NCBI RefSeq assembly: GCF_012848475.1
Contig: NZ_CP051666.1
Span: 457,501-521,500, forward strand
Source: Marinobacterium sp. LSUCC0821
GTDB lineage: Bacteria > Pseudomonadota > Gammaproteobacteria > Pseudomonadales > Balneatricaceae
DNA length: 64,000 nucleotides
Direction of reading: 5' to 3'
The position numbers and the translations under genes were made by a program. This document shows positions 24,431-33,139 of this stretch, piece by piece. Numbering within the stretch: position 1 is the first letter of the stretch; each line of letters starts with the position of its first letter. Below the pieces are notes generated by a model, which worked only from the letters and a program-made list of their open reading frames with translations, was not told the DNA's origin and made no database searches.

Positions 24431-24480
24431 GGAAGAGCCCTTAGCGTGAAGAAAAGCCCTCAGCGTGAAGACAAATAGCG
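24424..24480. repeat. Three tandem 19-bp repeats at convergent gene ends
   Basis: Units start at 24424, 24443 and 24462, each opening AGCGTGA. The first two are nearly identical (AGCGTGARGAARAGCCCTY) and the third diverges at its 3' end. The array spans the LysR stop codon (24428-24430) and the last codons and stop of ribE, suggesting local duplication of the ribE 3' end. Confidence 0.8.
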
Positions 24481-25065
24481 CTCCACTGTATCCACTATCG
24501 CTTGAGTCTGTGGATCTATCTCAAGGTTGATAGTGTCTCCCACCTTGGCAGTGCCAAACAGGGTGCGCTCTAGCGTCTCAGGGATCAACCATACAGAGAA
24601 ACTATCATCGGTGATGTTGGTCATGGTGAGGCTGCAGCCGTTTAGGCCAACAAATCCCTTGTCGAGTAGGTAGCGAGCCCAGTTGGCAGGGCGCTCAAAT
24701 TCGATACGACAGTTGGTCTCGGTCCGTTCAATCGCTCGAATCTTGATCTGGTCACAGATGTGGCCAGACATCAGATGTCCGCCAATTTCGTCGCCAATAC
24801 GTGCTGCGCGTTCAAAGTTGACCTTGCTGCCGACGGTTAACTGGCCAAGGTTGGTGATAGCAAGGGTCGATTTAATCGCATCAAAACGTGCACGCTGCCC
24901 TTCAAAACCGGTAATCGTTAGGCAGGTACCATTGAGGGCTACACTCGCTCCAATAGAGAAGTTTTCACAGTTCGCAGCAGGAAACTCCAGCTCAAGCGAG
25001 ATGAACTCCTCTTTCGCTGTTAATGCAGTGACGGTTGCTATGCCTTGTACAATTCCGGTAAACAT
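24460..25065 (-). CDS. ribE: Riboflavin synthase alpha subunit
   Basis: This enzyme makes riboflavin by dismutation of two 6,7-dimethyl-8-ribityllumazine molecules. The 201-residue protein starts with the invariant MFTGIV and contains two lumazine-binding repeats (about 1-95 and 96-190), each with a GxxVALNGTCLT- or GFVGLNGCSLT-type motif. It is monocistronic and away from other rib genes. No FMN riboswitch was recognised upstream. In the E. coli naming it is ribC/ribE. Confidence 0.95.
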   Translation of the reverse strand: MFTGIVQGIATVTALTAKEEFISLELEFPAANCENFSIGASVALNGTCLTITGFEGQRARFDAIKSTLAITNLGQLTVGSKVNFERAARIGDEIGGHLMSGHICDQIKIRAIERTETNCRIEFERPANWARYLLDKGFVGLNGCSLTMTNITDDSFSVWLIPETLERTLFGTAKVGDTINLEIDPQTQAIVDTVERYLSSR

Positions 25066-25151
25066 AATCTGTCTCTATACTTTGTGTAGGAAGTCTGAAT
25101 AAGCTAACTATACGTAACTCTAAGCAAAAGATATCACTTCGGGGTGTTCAG

Positions 25152-26027
25152 ATGCATATTCTCTTAACCGGTGGCACAGGTTTTATTGGTAAAAGCTTAA
25201 CTGATGCGCTGTTAAAGCGCGGTGATAAGGTCAGTGTCTGGGTGCATAAGCATCGGCCAACACACTCTGGTGTCAATGTCATCGAGAGACTAGAAGATGC
25301 AAAAGATGTCGATGCGGTTGTTAATCTAGCTGGCCTACCCATAGCAGACAGGCCTTGGAGTCACTCACGTAAAGTTGCGTTACTCGCCAGCCGAATGGGC
25401 CCAACGGGTCAGTTGGTTAAGTGGATGCAGAGCCTCGAAACACCGCCTGCAGTTTTGGTGAGTGGTTCAGCTATTGGCTATTACGGTGCGACGCGAGCTA
25501 GCAGGTCGATCACTGAGGCTGATGCACCTCTTGTTAAGGATTTCTCATCCCAGCTTTGCCAAGAGTGGGAAGATACCGCGCAGGAGGCGTCTAAAATGGG
25601 TGTCCGTGTCTGCCTTATTAGAACCGGGATAGTTCTTGGTAAGGGCGGGGCGCTTAAGAAGATGTTGCCGGCATTCAAACTAGGTTTGGGTGGTCCGATT
25701 GTCGATGCGAAGCAGATGATGCCTTGGATACATATCGATGATGAGGTACGCGCTATTCTGCACCTGATTGACCAGCCAGTGTTAAGTGGAGCATTTAACC
25801 TAACAGCCCCGAACCCAGTTGATAATCAAACGTTCACTAAAACATTGGGTACTGTGCTGAATCGCCCTACATTTCTGCCTATGCCTAAGCTAATGGTACA
25901 ACTGATGTTGGGTAAAGAGGGTGCGGCACTTCTTACAGAGGGTTTAAAGGTTGTTCCTGAGCGGTTACAGAACTCAGGATTTACCTTTAAATATGATTCG
26001 CTAGAGGATGCGTTGAGAGCTATCTAG
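25152..26027 (+). CDS. TIGR01777 family NAD(P)-dependent epimerase
   Basis: The 291-residue protein is an extended SDR of the YfcH/SulA-like TIGR01777 group. It has the N-terminal LTGGTGFIGKSL nucleotide loop (about 4-15), SGSAIGYYG (about 104-112) in place of a classical Tyr-x3-Lys, RTGIVLG (about 157-163) and the C-terminal DUF1731-like tail ending in GFTFKY. Substrate unknown. It diverges from ribE by 86 bp and converges with the channel gene, overlapping its end by 4 bp. Confidence 0.9.
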   Translation: MHILLTGGTGFIGKSLTDALLKRGDKVSVWVHKHRPTHSGVNVIERLEDAKDVDAVVNLAGLPIADRPWSHSRKVALLASRMGPTGQLVKWMQSLETPPAVLVSGSAIGYYGATRASRSITEADAPLVKDFSSQLCQEWEDTAQEASKMGVRVCLIRTGIVLGKGGALKKMLPAFKLGLGGPIVDAKQMMPWIHIDDEVRAILHLIDQPVLSGAFNLTAPNPVDNQTFTKTLGTVLNRPTFLPMPKLMVQLMLGKEGAALLTEGLKVVPERLQNSGFTFKYDSLEDALRAI

Positions 26028-26899
26028 CCCTTTTCATCTTCGGGCTGACTCGATTCCGGTTGGCGACGATTCGCTTCTAGTGTCTGGATTTGCTCGAGTG
26101 AAGCGACAGCTTTGGTTAGGTTCGCTTCTATGCGTTCGAGTCGTGCTTCAACGAGTGTCATGCGGCGAATGATGGTCTCTTCACGTTCTGTCTTTTGCTG
26201 CTCATCTTTTTCGATAAAAAACACAGAGAAGCTGGCGGTCAGCATTGAGAATATCGCGATGCCGACCAAGATCAGTAGCATGCCTACGATGCGTCCTTCG
26301 ATGGTGGTCGGTACCAGGTCGCCGTAGCCTACTGTCGTCATAGTGACCCAAGCCCACCAAAACCCATCGATTGGATTCTCGAATGCTGGATCAAGGCCGG
26401 AGATCAAGAAGGCGGCAAGAATCAAAAAACCAAAGGCAACCGCAAGGGTAATACCCAAGTTATGTCGCCCTAAAACAGAGCGAAGGTCGCTTGAAAGACG
26501 TGCAAAGATGCTAACGAATAGCAGTAGTCGAAGTGATCTGAGAGCGCCGCTTTGAAGGCCTAGTATCTCAAAAACTAAAGGCGCGCCGGTGATAACAATC
26601 ACAAGACTCATCCAGTTACCTTTTAGGTAGCGCCAACGGTTATCAACAAGAACGAGCATCGCTGCTAGATCGAGGGTAAATATTGCCCAGATAACCCAGT
26701 CGCTTAACTGAATGACGTTAAGTTCGCCTCGGTGGTCGGTGGTTTGAAGGTACCAGTCGATCAAAATCCAGAAAGCGAGAAACAGGAGTGGCCATTCAAA
26801 AGCGCGGCCCCAGCGTCTGGCGTTACGATTTTCCCTTGGATCTACGCCTCGAACACCGAGAAGACGCATAAAGCGTAGATGATTGTCGTACTGTGCCAT
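26024..26899 (-). CDS. Voltage-gated-type potassium channel
   Basis: The 291-residue protein has six hydrophobic segments between about residues 30 and 230. The last two flank the pore loop TMTTVGYGDLVP (about 187-198), the K+ selectivity filter. The S4-like stretch SLRLLLFVSIFARLSSDLR (about 122-140) has several arginines but is not densely charged. A C-terminal coiled coil (about 230-275) would mediate tetramer assembly. Gating and physiological role are inferred. Confidence 0.88.
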   Translation of the reverse strand: MAQYDNHLRFMRLLGVRGVDPRENRNARRWGRAFEWPLLFLAFWILIDWYLQTTDHRGELNVIQLSDWVIWAIFTLDLAAMLVLVDNRWRYLKGNWMSLVIVITGAPLVFEILGLQSGALRSLRLLLFVSIFARLSSDLRSVLGRHNLGITLAVAFGFLILAAFLISGLDPAFENPIDGFWWAWVTMTTVGYGDLVPTTIEGRIVGMLLILVGIAIFSMLTASFSVFFIEKDEQQKTEREETIIRRMTLVEARLERIEANLTKAVASLEQIQTLEANRRQPESSQPEDEKG

Positions 26900-27034
26900 T
26901 TTCCACTCCGGTTAAACTTATTCCCTCATTATTGGTAGAGAGCGTCATCGAGTAAAGGGCTTTGCAGTCGCAGATGTTTTTTGCAGGTGCGTTAGGATAT
27001 AATTTGCGCACTTAAAAACCATGGTTGGAAATCG

Positions 27035-28072
27035 ATGCTTTACGATATCGCGCGTTCACTTATGTTTCGTCTTGATGCTGAGAAGTCGCATGACCTTGCC
27101 CTTAGCAGTATGAACCTCGCTGCAGATTTAGGTCTGCCTGGTCTTTTGGGCGCACGTCGTGTTGAGGCTCCAACAGAGGTGATGGGCATTCGCTTTCCAA
27201 ACCCTGTAGGTTTGGCTGCGGGTCTTGATAAAAATGCTGGTGCTATCGATGGTTTGGCAGCAATGGGCTTTGGCTTTGTTGAGGTAGGTACTGTTACACC
27301 ACGCCCACAGCCAGGTAACCCTAAGCCACGTCTATTTCGTATTCCAGAGCACAGCGCGATCATCAACCGTATGGGTTTCAATAACCTAGGTGTCGATCGT
27401 CTTATTGAGAATGTTGAAGCCTCTAACTACAAAGGTGTGTTGGGAATCAACATTGGTAAAAACAAGGATACGCCAAACGAGCAGGCAGCTGATGATTACC
27501 TCATCTGTCTTCGTAAGGTTTACCCATACGCTACCTACATTGCGGTTAACATCTCGTCACCTAACACTCCGGGTCTGCGTGATCTGCAGCAGGGTGATAG
27601 CCTAAACCAGCTGTTGGATATGCTTAAGAACGAGCAGGCACGCCTCGCGGGTATTCACGGTAAGTATGTTCCAATAGCGATTAAGATTGCACCTGACATG
27701 AGTGAAGAGGCATTTGTCTCTACAGCTAACCTACTTAAGACCTATGAGATGGATGGCGTTATTGCGACTAACACTACCATTGAGCGTGCTGGTGTTGAGA
27801 GCTCTCCGTTTGCTCAAGAGTCGGGCGGTTTGAGTGGTGCGCCTGTGCGTAACCTATCAACGCGGGCAATCCAGATTCTGGCGCGTGAGTTGGATGGCTC
27901 GCTGCCAATTATTGGTGTAGGTGGTATTACCGAAGGGTTTGATGCGGTTGAGAAGATCGAAGCGGGTGCAAGTTTGGTTCAGGTCTACACAGGCTTTATC
28001 TACCGTGGGCCGAAACTTGTTACTGAAGCGGTTGAAGCGATTCGCGATCGTCGATTGCTACAGCAGAGCTAA
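27035..28072 (+). CDS. pyrD: Dihydroorotate dehydrogenase (quinone), class 2
   Basis: PyrD oxidises dihydroorotate to orotate in pyrimidine synthesis and feeds electrons to quinone at the inner membrane. The 345-residue protein has the membrane-associating N-terminal helices of class 2 enzymes (1-40). It also has [15 protein letters not shown] (about 59-73) and the [14 protein letters not shown] motif with the catalytic serine (about 177-190). A TATAAT at 26998-27003 may be its -10 box. A strong terminator follows the stop. pyrD, rmf and rlmKL are neighbours in Pseudomonas as I recall. Confidence 0.97.
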   Translation: MLYDIARSLMFRLDAEKSHDLALSSMNLAADLGLPGLLGARRVEAPTEVMGIRFPNPVGLAAGLDKNAGAIDGLAAMGFGFVEVGTVTPRPQPGNPKPRLFRIPEHSAIINRMGFNNLGVDRLIENVEASNYKGVLGINIGKNKDTPNEQAADDYLICLRKVYPYATYIAVNISSPNTPGLRDLQQGDSLNQLLDMLKNEQARLAGIHGKYVPIAIKIAPDMSEEAFVSTANLLKTYEMDGVIATNTTIERAGVESSPFAQESGGLSGAPVRNLSTRAIQILARELDGSLPIIGVGGITEGFDAVEKIEAGASLVQVYTGFIYRGPKLVTEAVEAIRDRRLLQQS

Positions 28073-28088
28073 GCTGGATTGAAACTAA

Positions 28089-28112
28089 AAACGGCTCCCA
28101 AGGGAGCCGTTT
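28089..28112. terminator. Terminator between pyrD and rmf
   Basis: AAACGGCTCCC and GGGAGCCGTTT form a perfect 11-bp stem with a two-base loop, and A/T runs at the ends of the stem serve both directions. It separates the convergent pyrD and rmf genes. Confidence 0.88.
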
Positions 28113-28126
28113 CTCATAAGTCTATG

Positions 28127-28333
28127 TTAATGAAGTCCAGGTGTTGCTTGGATTGCTGAGACACCTGACATACCGTCCCAGTGTGCTTCACGACCCTCGC
28201 GCCATCCTGTCATCCAGTGGCTGCGGAGATCTGTTGATTGTACCGGACAATCTGACTGTGATTTTCCCTCTAGTCCGGCTGTAAAACCGCGTTTGTAAAG
28301 AGTGCTAGTACGTTCTCGTTTCTGTCTTCTCAT
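28127..28333 (-). CDS. rmf: Ribosome modulation factor RMF
   Basis: RMF converts 70S ribosomes to inactive 100S dimers in stationary phase. The 68-residue product starts MRRQKRERTSTLYKRGFTAG and keeps the family's basic N-terminus, CP motif and SHWMTGWREGR (about 41-51). ATG 28333 has GAGG 8 nt upstream and gives the normal RMF start; the longer frame to 28402 is rejected. In E. coli the gene is induced by ppGpp and cAMP; the long upstream gap leaves room for such control. Confidence 0.94.
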   Translation of the reverse strand: MRRQKRERTSTLYKRGFTAGLEGKSQSDCPVQSTDLRSHWMTGWREGREAHWDGMSGVSAIQATPGLH

Positions 28334-28604
28334 ATATACGCCTCGTATTGAATGAGTGAGTAGTGCAAGATCTAGTCTTGTACTCGGATTTGGCGACAAC
28401 AACTCGTAGTCACACTTATATGTTTAATGCAAAATTGTGAAAACGCGTAATTTAAATAAGCTATGTGAAATAAAGGTGTAATAAATTTGCCCTTAGTGCA
28501 CTAGCAAAAAACCTGTGGTTATCATGGGTTTAACCGATGAAATTCGATATAGAATTGCTGAGTGAAAAATATTCATACAGCTAAATAAGTTTAGTGAGCA
28601 TCAG

Positions 28605-30788
28605 ATGAAACTATTTGTAACCTGCCCCAAAGGACTTGAGTCCCTCCTGCTCGAGGAGATTCGCTCGTTGGGTTTAGAGCAAGCCAAAGAGACCCAAGCA
28701 GGGGTGCAACTTGAGGCTGAACTTGCTGATGCTTATCGAATCTGTCTCTGGTCGCGTCTAGCTAACCGTGTTCTCTTATTGGTAGCAGAGGTTGACGCAA
28801 CAACTACTGATGCTCTGTATGAGGGTATCAAAGCGATTGATTGGTTAGATCACCTGCGCCCAGAGGGTACGCTGACAGTCGACTTTAATGGTCGTAACGA
28901 AGCGATTAATAATACTCACTTCGGTGCGATGAAGGTTAAGGATGCGATAGTCGACCAGGTGCGTGATGCAACAGGTCGCCGTCCCTCGGTGGCTAAAAAC
29001 CAGCCAGATTTGCGTATCAATGTTCACTTGCGTCGCACCAGTGCGCAAATAGCTATCGACCTTTCGGGTGAGTCACTCCACCGTCGCGGCTATCGTCTTC
29101 AGACTGGTGCAGCTCCGATGAAGGAGAACCTTGCCGCCGGTCTATTGTTGCGCTGTGGTTGGGGTGCAAATTCAGAGTTTAAACAGCTAGTAGACCCAAT
29201 GTGTGGTGCGGGTACCCTGATTACCGAAGCGGCAATGATTGCAGCAGATATTGCTCCAGGTTTACTTCGTCGCCGTTGGGGTTTTGATCGCTGGTGTGGC
29301 CACCAGCCAAGTGTTTGGACTCCTATCTATCAGGAAGCGCAGGAGCGCCGTGTTGCTGGATTGGCTATATCACAGGTACCAATGCGTGGTTTTGATGCGG
29401 ACAAACTGGCTGTAGATCGTGCGCTTGCCAACGCGGATGCCCTAGGTGTCTCAGATCTTGTTGAATTTACTCGTTGTGATTTGGCGAGCCTTGTTTTGCC
29501 AAACGCAGAGGAGAGTGGTCTTCTAATTAGTAACCCGCCTTATGGTGAGCGCTTGGGTGAACAGTCTAGCCTGCGTTTTCTCTACAGCCAGTTGGGTGAT
29601 TTCCTAAAAGCTCAAACTGTGGGTTGGCGCTCTGCGATTTTCACCTCTAACCCTGAACTTGGCAAAGTGATGGGATTACGCGCTGATAAGCTATACCGCC
29701 TCTTTAACGGCCCATTACCAAGTCAGCTGTTGCTCTTTACTGTCTACCCGCAAGAGGGGCGTGAGAGTTCCCAGGCTGCTACTGCTGGCGATACAGGCTT
29801 GACTGGCGACCAGTCAAATAAAACGCACCAAGTTGGTGCACTATCGGATGGGGCTCAGATGTTTGAGAACCGTCTCCGTAAAAATTTGAAGCAATTGAGT
29901 CGTTGGGTTAAGCGAGAAGAGATCGAAGCTTACCGCGCTTATGATGCTGATCTACCTGAATATGCCGTTGCTATCGACTGTTATGCCGATCAGGTCGTGA
30001 TTCAAGAGTATGCTCCGCCAGCGAAGGTTGACCCTGTTAAATCATTCAAGCGCCTCCAAGAGGTGGTAGCAGTGGCGGGTCGTGTATTTGAGATGAGCAC
30101 CGACAAGATCACTCTAAAGCAGCGTAAACGCCAAGCGGGTAGTGACCAGTACGAGCGTGAAGATAGCCAAGGTCAGACCTTTGTTGTCACAGAGTATGGT
30201 TGTAAATTTGAGGTTAACCTTCGAGATTACTTGGATACTGGGCTGTTCCTCGATCACCGCCCCGTGCGCAAGAAGATTCAGGGGTTGGCTAAAGATAAGC
30301 GAGTGCTTAACCTCTTCTGTTACACAGCAACTGCAAGCGTGCATGCTGCAGTGGGTGGGGCTAAAGAGACGACCAGCGTCGATATGTCAGCAACTTACCT
30401 AGATTGGGCACGTCGCAACTTTGATTTGAACAAGATCCCAGCGAATAAGGCAAAATTGATTCAGGCTGATTGTATTCAGTGGTTGGATCGTCCTCGTACA
30501 GAGACCTTTGATCTGATCTTCATGGATCCACCGACCTTCTCAAACTCTAAACGTATGAGCGACATTCTCGATGTCCAGCGTGACCATGTCATGTTGGTCG
30601 AGCGCGCCATGGCACTGCTAGAGCAGGGTGGGCTACTGATCTTCTCTAACAACTACCGTCGCTTTAAGCTCGACTATGAAGCGCTCTCTGCGTTTGATAT
30701 TAAAGAGACTACTCCTAAGACGATCGATCAAGATTTTAAACGCAATGAGAAGATTCATTGCTGCTTTGAAATTCGTCATCGCTCCTGA
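28605..30788 (+). CDS. rlmL: Bifunctional 23S rRNA methyltransferase RlmKL
   Basis: The 727-residue protein is a fusion of two methyltransferases acting on 23S rRNA. The N-terminal part has a THUMP domain (about 45-155) and the RlmL domain (m2G2445), with DPMCGAGT (about 198-205) and SNPPYGERLG (about 309-318). The C-terminal RlmK domain (m7G2069) has LNLFCYTATASVHAA (about 568-582) and MDPPTFSNSK (about 641-650). Full-length fusions are typical of gammaproteobacteria. It stands alone with a 270-bp upstream gap shared with rmf. Confidence 0.96.
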   Translation: MKLFVTCPKGLESLLLEEIRSLGLEQAKETQAGVQLEAELADAYRICLWSRLANRVLLLVAEVDATTTDALYEGIKAIDWLDHLRPEGTLTVDFNGRNEAINNTHFGAMKVKDAIVDQVRDATGRRPSVAKNQPDLRINVHLRRTSAQIAIDLSGESLHRRGYRLQTGAAPMKENLAAGLLLRCGWGANSEFKQLVDPMCGAGTLITEAAMIAADIAPGLLRRRWGFDRWCGHQPSVWTPIYQEAQERRVAGLAISQVPMRGFDADKLAVDRALANADALGVSDLVEFTRCDLASLVLPNAEESGLLISNPPYGERLGEQSSLRFLYSQLGDFLKAQTVGWRSAIFTSNPELGKVMGLRADKLYRLFNGPLPSQLLLFTVYPQEGRESSQAATAGDTGLTGDQSNKTHQVGALSDGAQMFENRLRKNLKQLSRWVKREEIEAYRAYDADLPEYAVAIDCYADQVVIQEYAPPAKVDPVKSFKRLQEVVAVAGRVFEMSTDKITLKQRKRQAGSDQYEREDSQGQTFVVTEYGCKFEVNLRDYLDTGLFLDHRPVRKKIQGLAKDKRVLNLFCYTATASVHAAVGGAKETTSVDMSATYLDWARRNFDLNKIPANKAKLIQADCIQWLDRPRTETFDLIFMDPPTFSNSKRMSDILDVQRDHVMLVERAMALLEQGGLLIFSNNYRRFKLDYEALSAFDIKETTPKTIDQDFKRNEKIHCCFEIRHRS

Positions 30789-30803
30789 TCTGTGCATTTG
30801 TGA

Positions 30804-30830
30804 GGAGTGTGCCCAAAGTTGGTACGCTCC
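30804..30830 (+). terminator. Possible terminator of rlmKL
   Basis: GGAGTGTGCC and GGTACGCTCC can pair over 10 bp (two G-U pairs) with a seven-base loop, 16 nt after the stop codon. The following T-tract is weak, so this may be only an mRNA 3' hairpin. Confidence 0.4.
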
Positions 30831-30971
30831 TTGCAAACTACTAGGCAACTGTTTTTAGCTAACGCTGCTTTTAACTTTAATAAAGCTTAATAAAACTTTG
30901 ATTATAATGTGGTTTTTGTGATCATTTTATCTAATCTTGCTTTGTTTTAGATGGCTATAACTAGATCTAAA

Positions 30972-30988
30972 TGCACCAAAAAGGTGCG
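30972..30988. promoter_or_regulatory. NtrC-like binding site 1 upstream of amt
   Basis: TGCACC-AAAAA-GGTGCG matches the NtrC consensus TGCAC-N7-GTGCA at all but the last base. It is centred 59 bp upstream of the amt start codon. Nitrogen limitation control of an ammonium transporter is expected from known biology. Confidence 0.65.
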
Positions 30989-31001
30989 TAAATTTTGTTG
31001 A

Positions 31002-31018
31002 TGCACATCCATTGTGCA
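31002..31018. promoter_or_regulatory. NtrC-like binding site 2 upstream of amt
   Basis: TGCACA-TCCAT-TGTGCA matches TGCAC-N7-GTGCA exactly. Its centre is 30 bp from site 1, and it ends only 20 bp before the start codon, an unusually downstream place for an NtrC activator site. No sigma54 -24/-12 element was found nearby. Confidence 0.6.
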
Positions 31019-31038
31019 AAAACTTTAGGAGAAAATTG

Positions 31039-32250
31039 GTGGAATCAATTAATAGTGCAGTAGAGACTCTAGTCCAGAGCTCTAATACATTGTTCATCCT
31101 CTTGGGTGCGATCATGGTGTTTGCGATGCATGCCGGCTTTGCATTCTTAGAAGTGGGTACAGTCCGTCGTAAAAACCAGGTGAACGCACTTGTTAAGATC
31201 ATGACCGACTTCGGTTTTTCGGCAGTCGTCTACTTCTTCGTAGGTTACTGGATTGCGTATGACGTAACTTTCTTCTCTGACGCAGCTACGCTTGCACAGG
31301 GTAACGGCTACGACCTAGTGAAGTTCTTCTTCCTAATGACCTTCGCTGCGGCTATTCCAGCAATCATCTCTGGTGGTGTTGCTGAGCGTGCGCGCTTCTA
31401 CCCAATGCTTATCGCAGCAGCACTCTGTGTAGCGTTTGTTTACCCATTTTTCGAAGGTATCATCTGGAACGGTAACTACGGCTTCCAGGGCTGGTTAGAG
31501 AGCAGCTTCGGTGCTGGTTTCCATGACTTTGCAGGTTCTGTCGTTGTTCATGCAGTAGGCGGCTGGTTAGGTCTTGCAGCTGTGCTCGTACTCGGTGCAC
31601 GTAAAGGTCGCTACCGTAATGATCGTGTACAGGCTTTCCCACCATCAAACATTCCATTCCTAGCATTGGGTGCTTGGATTCTCTGTATTGGCTGGTTTGG
31701 TTTCAACGTGATGTCTGCGCAGACTCTTGATGGAATCTCAGGTCTAGTTGCTGTTAACAGCTTGATGGCTATGGTTGGCGGTATTATCGCTGCAACTCTG
31801 GTTGGCAAAAATGACCCTGGCTTCATCCATAACGGTCCTCTAGCTGGTCTTGTTGCTATCTGTGCAGGTTCTGACTTGCTACACCCAATCGGGGCGCTAG
31901 TGGTTGGTGGTGTCGCTGGTGCGCTTTTTGTTTGGTTGTTCACCCTTGCTCAGAACAAGTGGAAGATCGACGACGTACTGGGTGTGTGGCCGCTACACGG
32001 CCTATGTGGTGCTTGGGGCGGTATCGCTGCAGGTATCTTCGGTTCTGAAGCCCTCGGTGGTCTTGGTGGCGTAAGTCTAGCTTCTCAGGTTATTGGTACG
32101 CTTGCAGGTATTCTTGTAGCACTAGTCGGTGGCTTTATCGTCTATGGTGTTGTGAAAGCTGTTGCAGGTATCCGTATGGATGAAGAGCAGGAGTTCCGTG
32201 GTGCTGACTTGACCTTCCACCACATCGAAGCGACCTCTGAAGATCGTTAA
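31039..32250 (+). CDS. amt: Ammonium transporter (Amt/MEP/Rh family)
   Basis: The 403-residue inner membrane channel conducts ammonium and has about eleven transmembrane helices. It has AMHAGFAFLEVGTVRRKN (about 30-47), one pore histidine in VVHAVGGWLG (about 174) and the second in WPLHGLCGAWGG (about 322). It has no signal peptide. GTG 31039 is chosen because AGGAG lies 7 nt upstream. No glnK is adjacent, unlike the E. coli glnK-amtB operon. NtrC-like sites lie just upstream and a strong terminator follows. Confidence 0.94.
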   Translation: MESINSAVETLVQSSNTLFILLGAIMVFAMHAGFAFLEVGTVRRKNQVNALVKIMTDFGFSAVVYFFVGYWIAYDVTFFSDAATLAQGNGYDLVKFFFLMTFAAAIPAIISGGVAERARFYPMLIAAALCVAFVYPFFEGIIWNGNYGFQGWLESSFGAGFHDFAGSVVVHAVGGWLGLAAVLVLGARKGRYRNDRVQAFPPSNIPFLALGAWILCIGWFGFNVMSAQTLDGISGLVAVNSLMAMVGGIIAATLVGKNDPGFIHNGPLAGLVAICAGSDLLHPIGALVVGGVAGALFVWLFTLAQNKWKIDDVLGVWPLHGLCGAWGGIAAGIFGSEALGGLGGVSLASQVIGTLAGILVALVGGFIVYGVVKAVAGIRMDEEQEFRGADLTFHHIEATSEDR

Positions 32251-32266
32251 TCGATACTCTACATAC

Positions 32267-32297
32267 AAAAATGCCGAGCACTAAGCTCGGCATTTTT
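32267..32297. terminator. Bidirectional terminator between amt and slyD
   Basis: AAAAATGCCGAGC and GCTCGGCATTTTT form a perfect 13-bp stem with a five-base loop, with A- and T-runs suited to both directions. Confidence 0.9.
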
Positions 32298-32318
32298 ATA
32301 TCAACTTAGCACTAGTGC

Positions 32319-32801
32319 TTAATGATGGTGGCCGCCTGCACCGTGTACGTGACCGTGCTCAACTTCTTCAGTTGTAGCTTCACGAACTTCAACTACTTCA
32401 ACGTCGAAGTTTAGTGTTTCGCCAGCAAGTGGGTGGTTGCCATCTAGAGTAACCATCTCGCCTTCAACTTTGATAACAGTCACTGGCTGCTCGCCCCATG
32501 GAGTTTGTGCCATGAACTGCATGCCAACATCGATCTCATCAACGCCCTGGAATGCGCTGCGATCAACTTCTTGGATAAGCTCTTCACGAATCTCACCGTA
32601 ACCTTCAGCTGGCTCTACAGTTACCTGAAGTGAATCGCCAACAGTTTTACCTACAAGCGCCGCTTCAAGGCCTGCGATGATGTTTTGCGCACCCTGAAGG
32701 TAGACAAGTGGCTCCTGGCCTACAGAACTATCGATAGTCTCGCCAAGCACGTTAGTTAGGGTGTAGTGAATTGAAACAACAGATTTGTCAGCGATTTGCA
32801 T
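32319..32801 (-). CDS. slyD: FKBP-type peptidyl-prolyl isomerase SlyD
   Basis: SlyD is a cytosolic prolyl isomerase, chaperone and metal-binding protein that helps nickel insertion. The 160-residue protein starts MQIADKSVVSIHYTL. It has the FKBP half (1-70 and 120-145) with an inserted chaperone flap, and ends in a short His-rich tail with several HGH/HHH groups, shorter than the E. coli tail. ATG 32801 has AGGAG 6 nt upstream; the longer frame to 32882 is rejected. Confidence 0.94.
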   Translation of the reverse strand: MQIADKSVVSIHYTLTNVLGETIDSSVGQEPLVYLQGAQNIIAGLEAALVGKTVGDSLQVTVEPAEGYGEIREELIQEVDRSAFQGVDEIDVGMQFMAQTPWGEQPVTVIKVEGEMVTLDGNHPLAGETLNFDVEVVEVREATTEEVEHGHVHGAGGHHH

Positions 32802-32913
32802 CTTTTTCTCCTGTAAATGGAGATGCGATTTCTGGTGAAGATGCAGCGCTCCGTGAATTGAGGTCACTATGCTAACAAACACATGCTGCAGTGCAAGTTT
32901 GCTGGCACTTTAT

Positions 32914-32949
32914 TGGGGTCAGAGTCATCTGAAGATGACTCTGACCCCA
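32914..32949. repeat. Palindromic repeat, family A copy 1
   Basis: A perfect 17-bp inverted repeat with arm TGGGGTCAGAGTCATCT and a two-base centre. A second copy is at 44927-44960. As I recall, the core GGGGTCAGAGTCA is often seen around REP-associated tyrosine transposase genes in proteobacteria. No transposase is in the window. Confidence 0.85.
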
Positions 32950-32989
32950 GTATCTGTGAACCCGATGTCTGGAAGTCGCTGAGATAGCG

Positions 32990-33014
32990 GATGACTGGCT
33001 AAAGGCCAGTCATC
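32990..33014. repeat. Inverted repeat in slyD-GPx intergenic region (1)
   Basis: GATGACTGGC and its complement form a 10-bp stem with a five-base loop. It is one of three palindromes in the 257-bp gap 32883-33139, and shares GATGACT/AGTCATC with the family A repeat. Confidence 0.65.
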
Positions 33015-33040
33015 GGTGCACTGAACTAGCTACAATGTTA

Positions 33041-33068
33041 CCGTGACAGGCCTTCAGCCTGTCATCGG
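33041..33068. repeat. Inverted repeat in slyD-GPx intergenic region (2)
   Basis: TGACAGGC and GCCTGTCA form an 8-bp stem with a five-base loop, and flanking CCG/CGG extend it imperfectly. Together with the two preceding palindromes it fills much of a gap with no gene. Confidence 0.6.
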
Positions 33069-33139
33069 CTCTTTCAGTCATCTGAAATCTAGAAAGTCAC
33101 GTACATATAGCCAACTAAATATTTGAATCGAGGCATACA

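Noticed and set aside
25066-25151. Possible FMN riboswitch before riboflavin synthase
   Set aside because: The gap is only 86 bp and shows none of the conserved RFN element blocks.
30789-31038. Sigma54 promoter for amt
   Set aside because: No GG-N10-GC element of acceptable quality was found by eye; a TATAAT at 30903-30908 lacks a good -35 partner.
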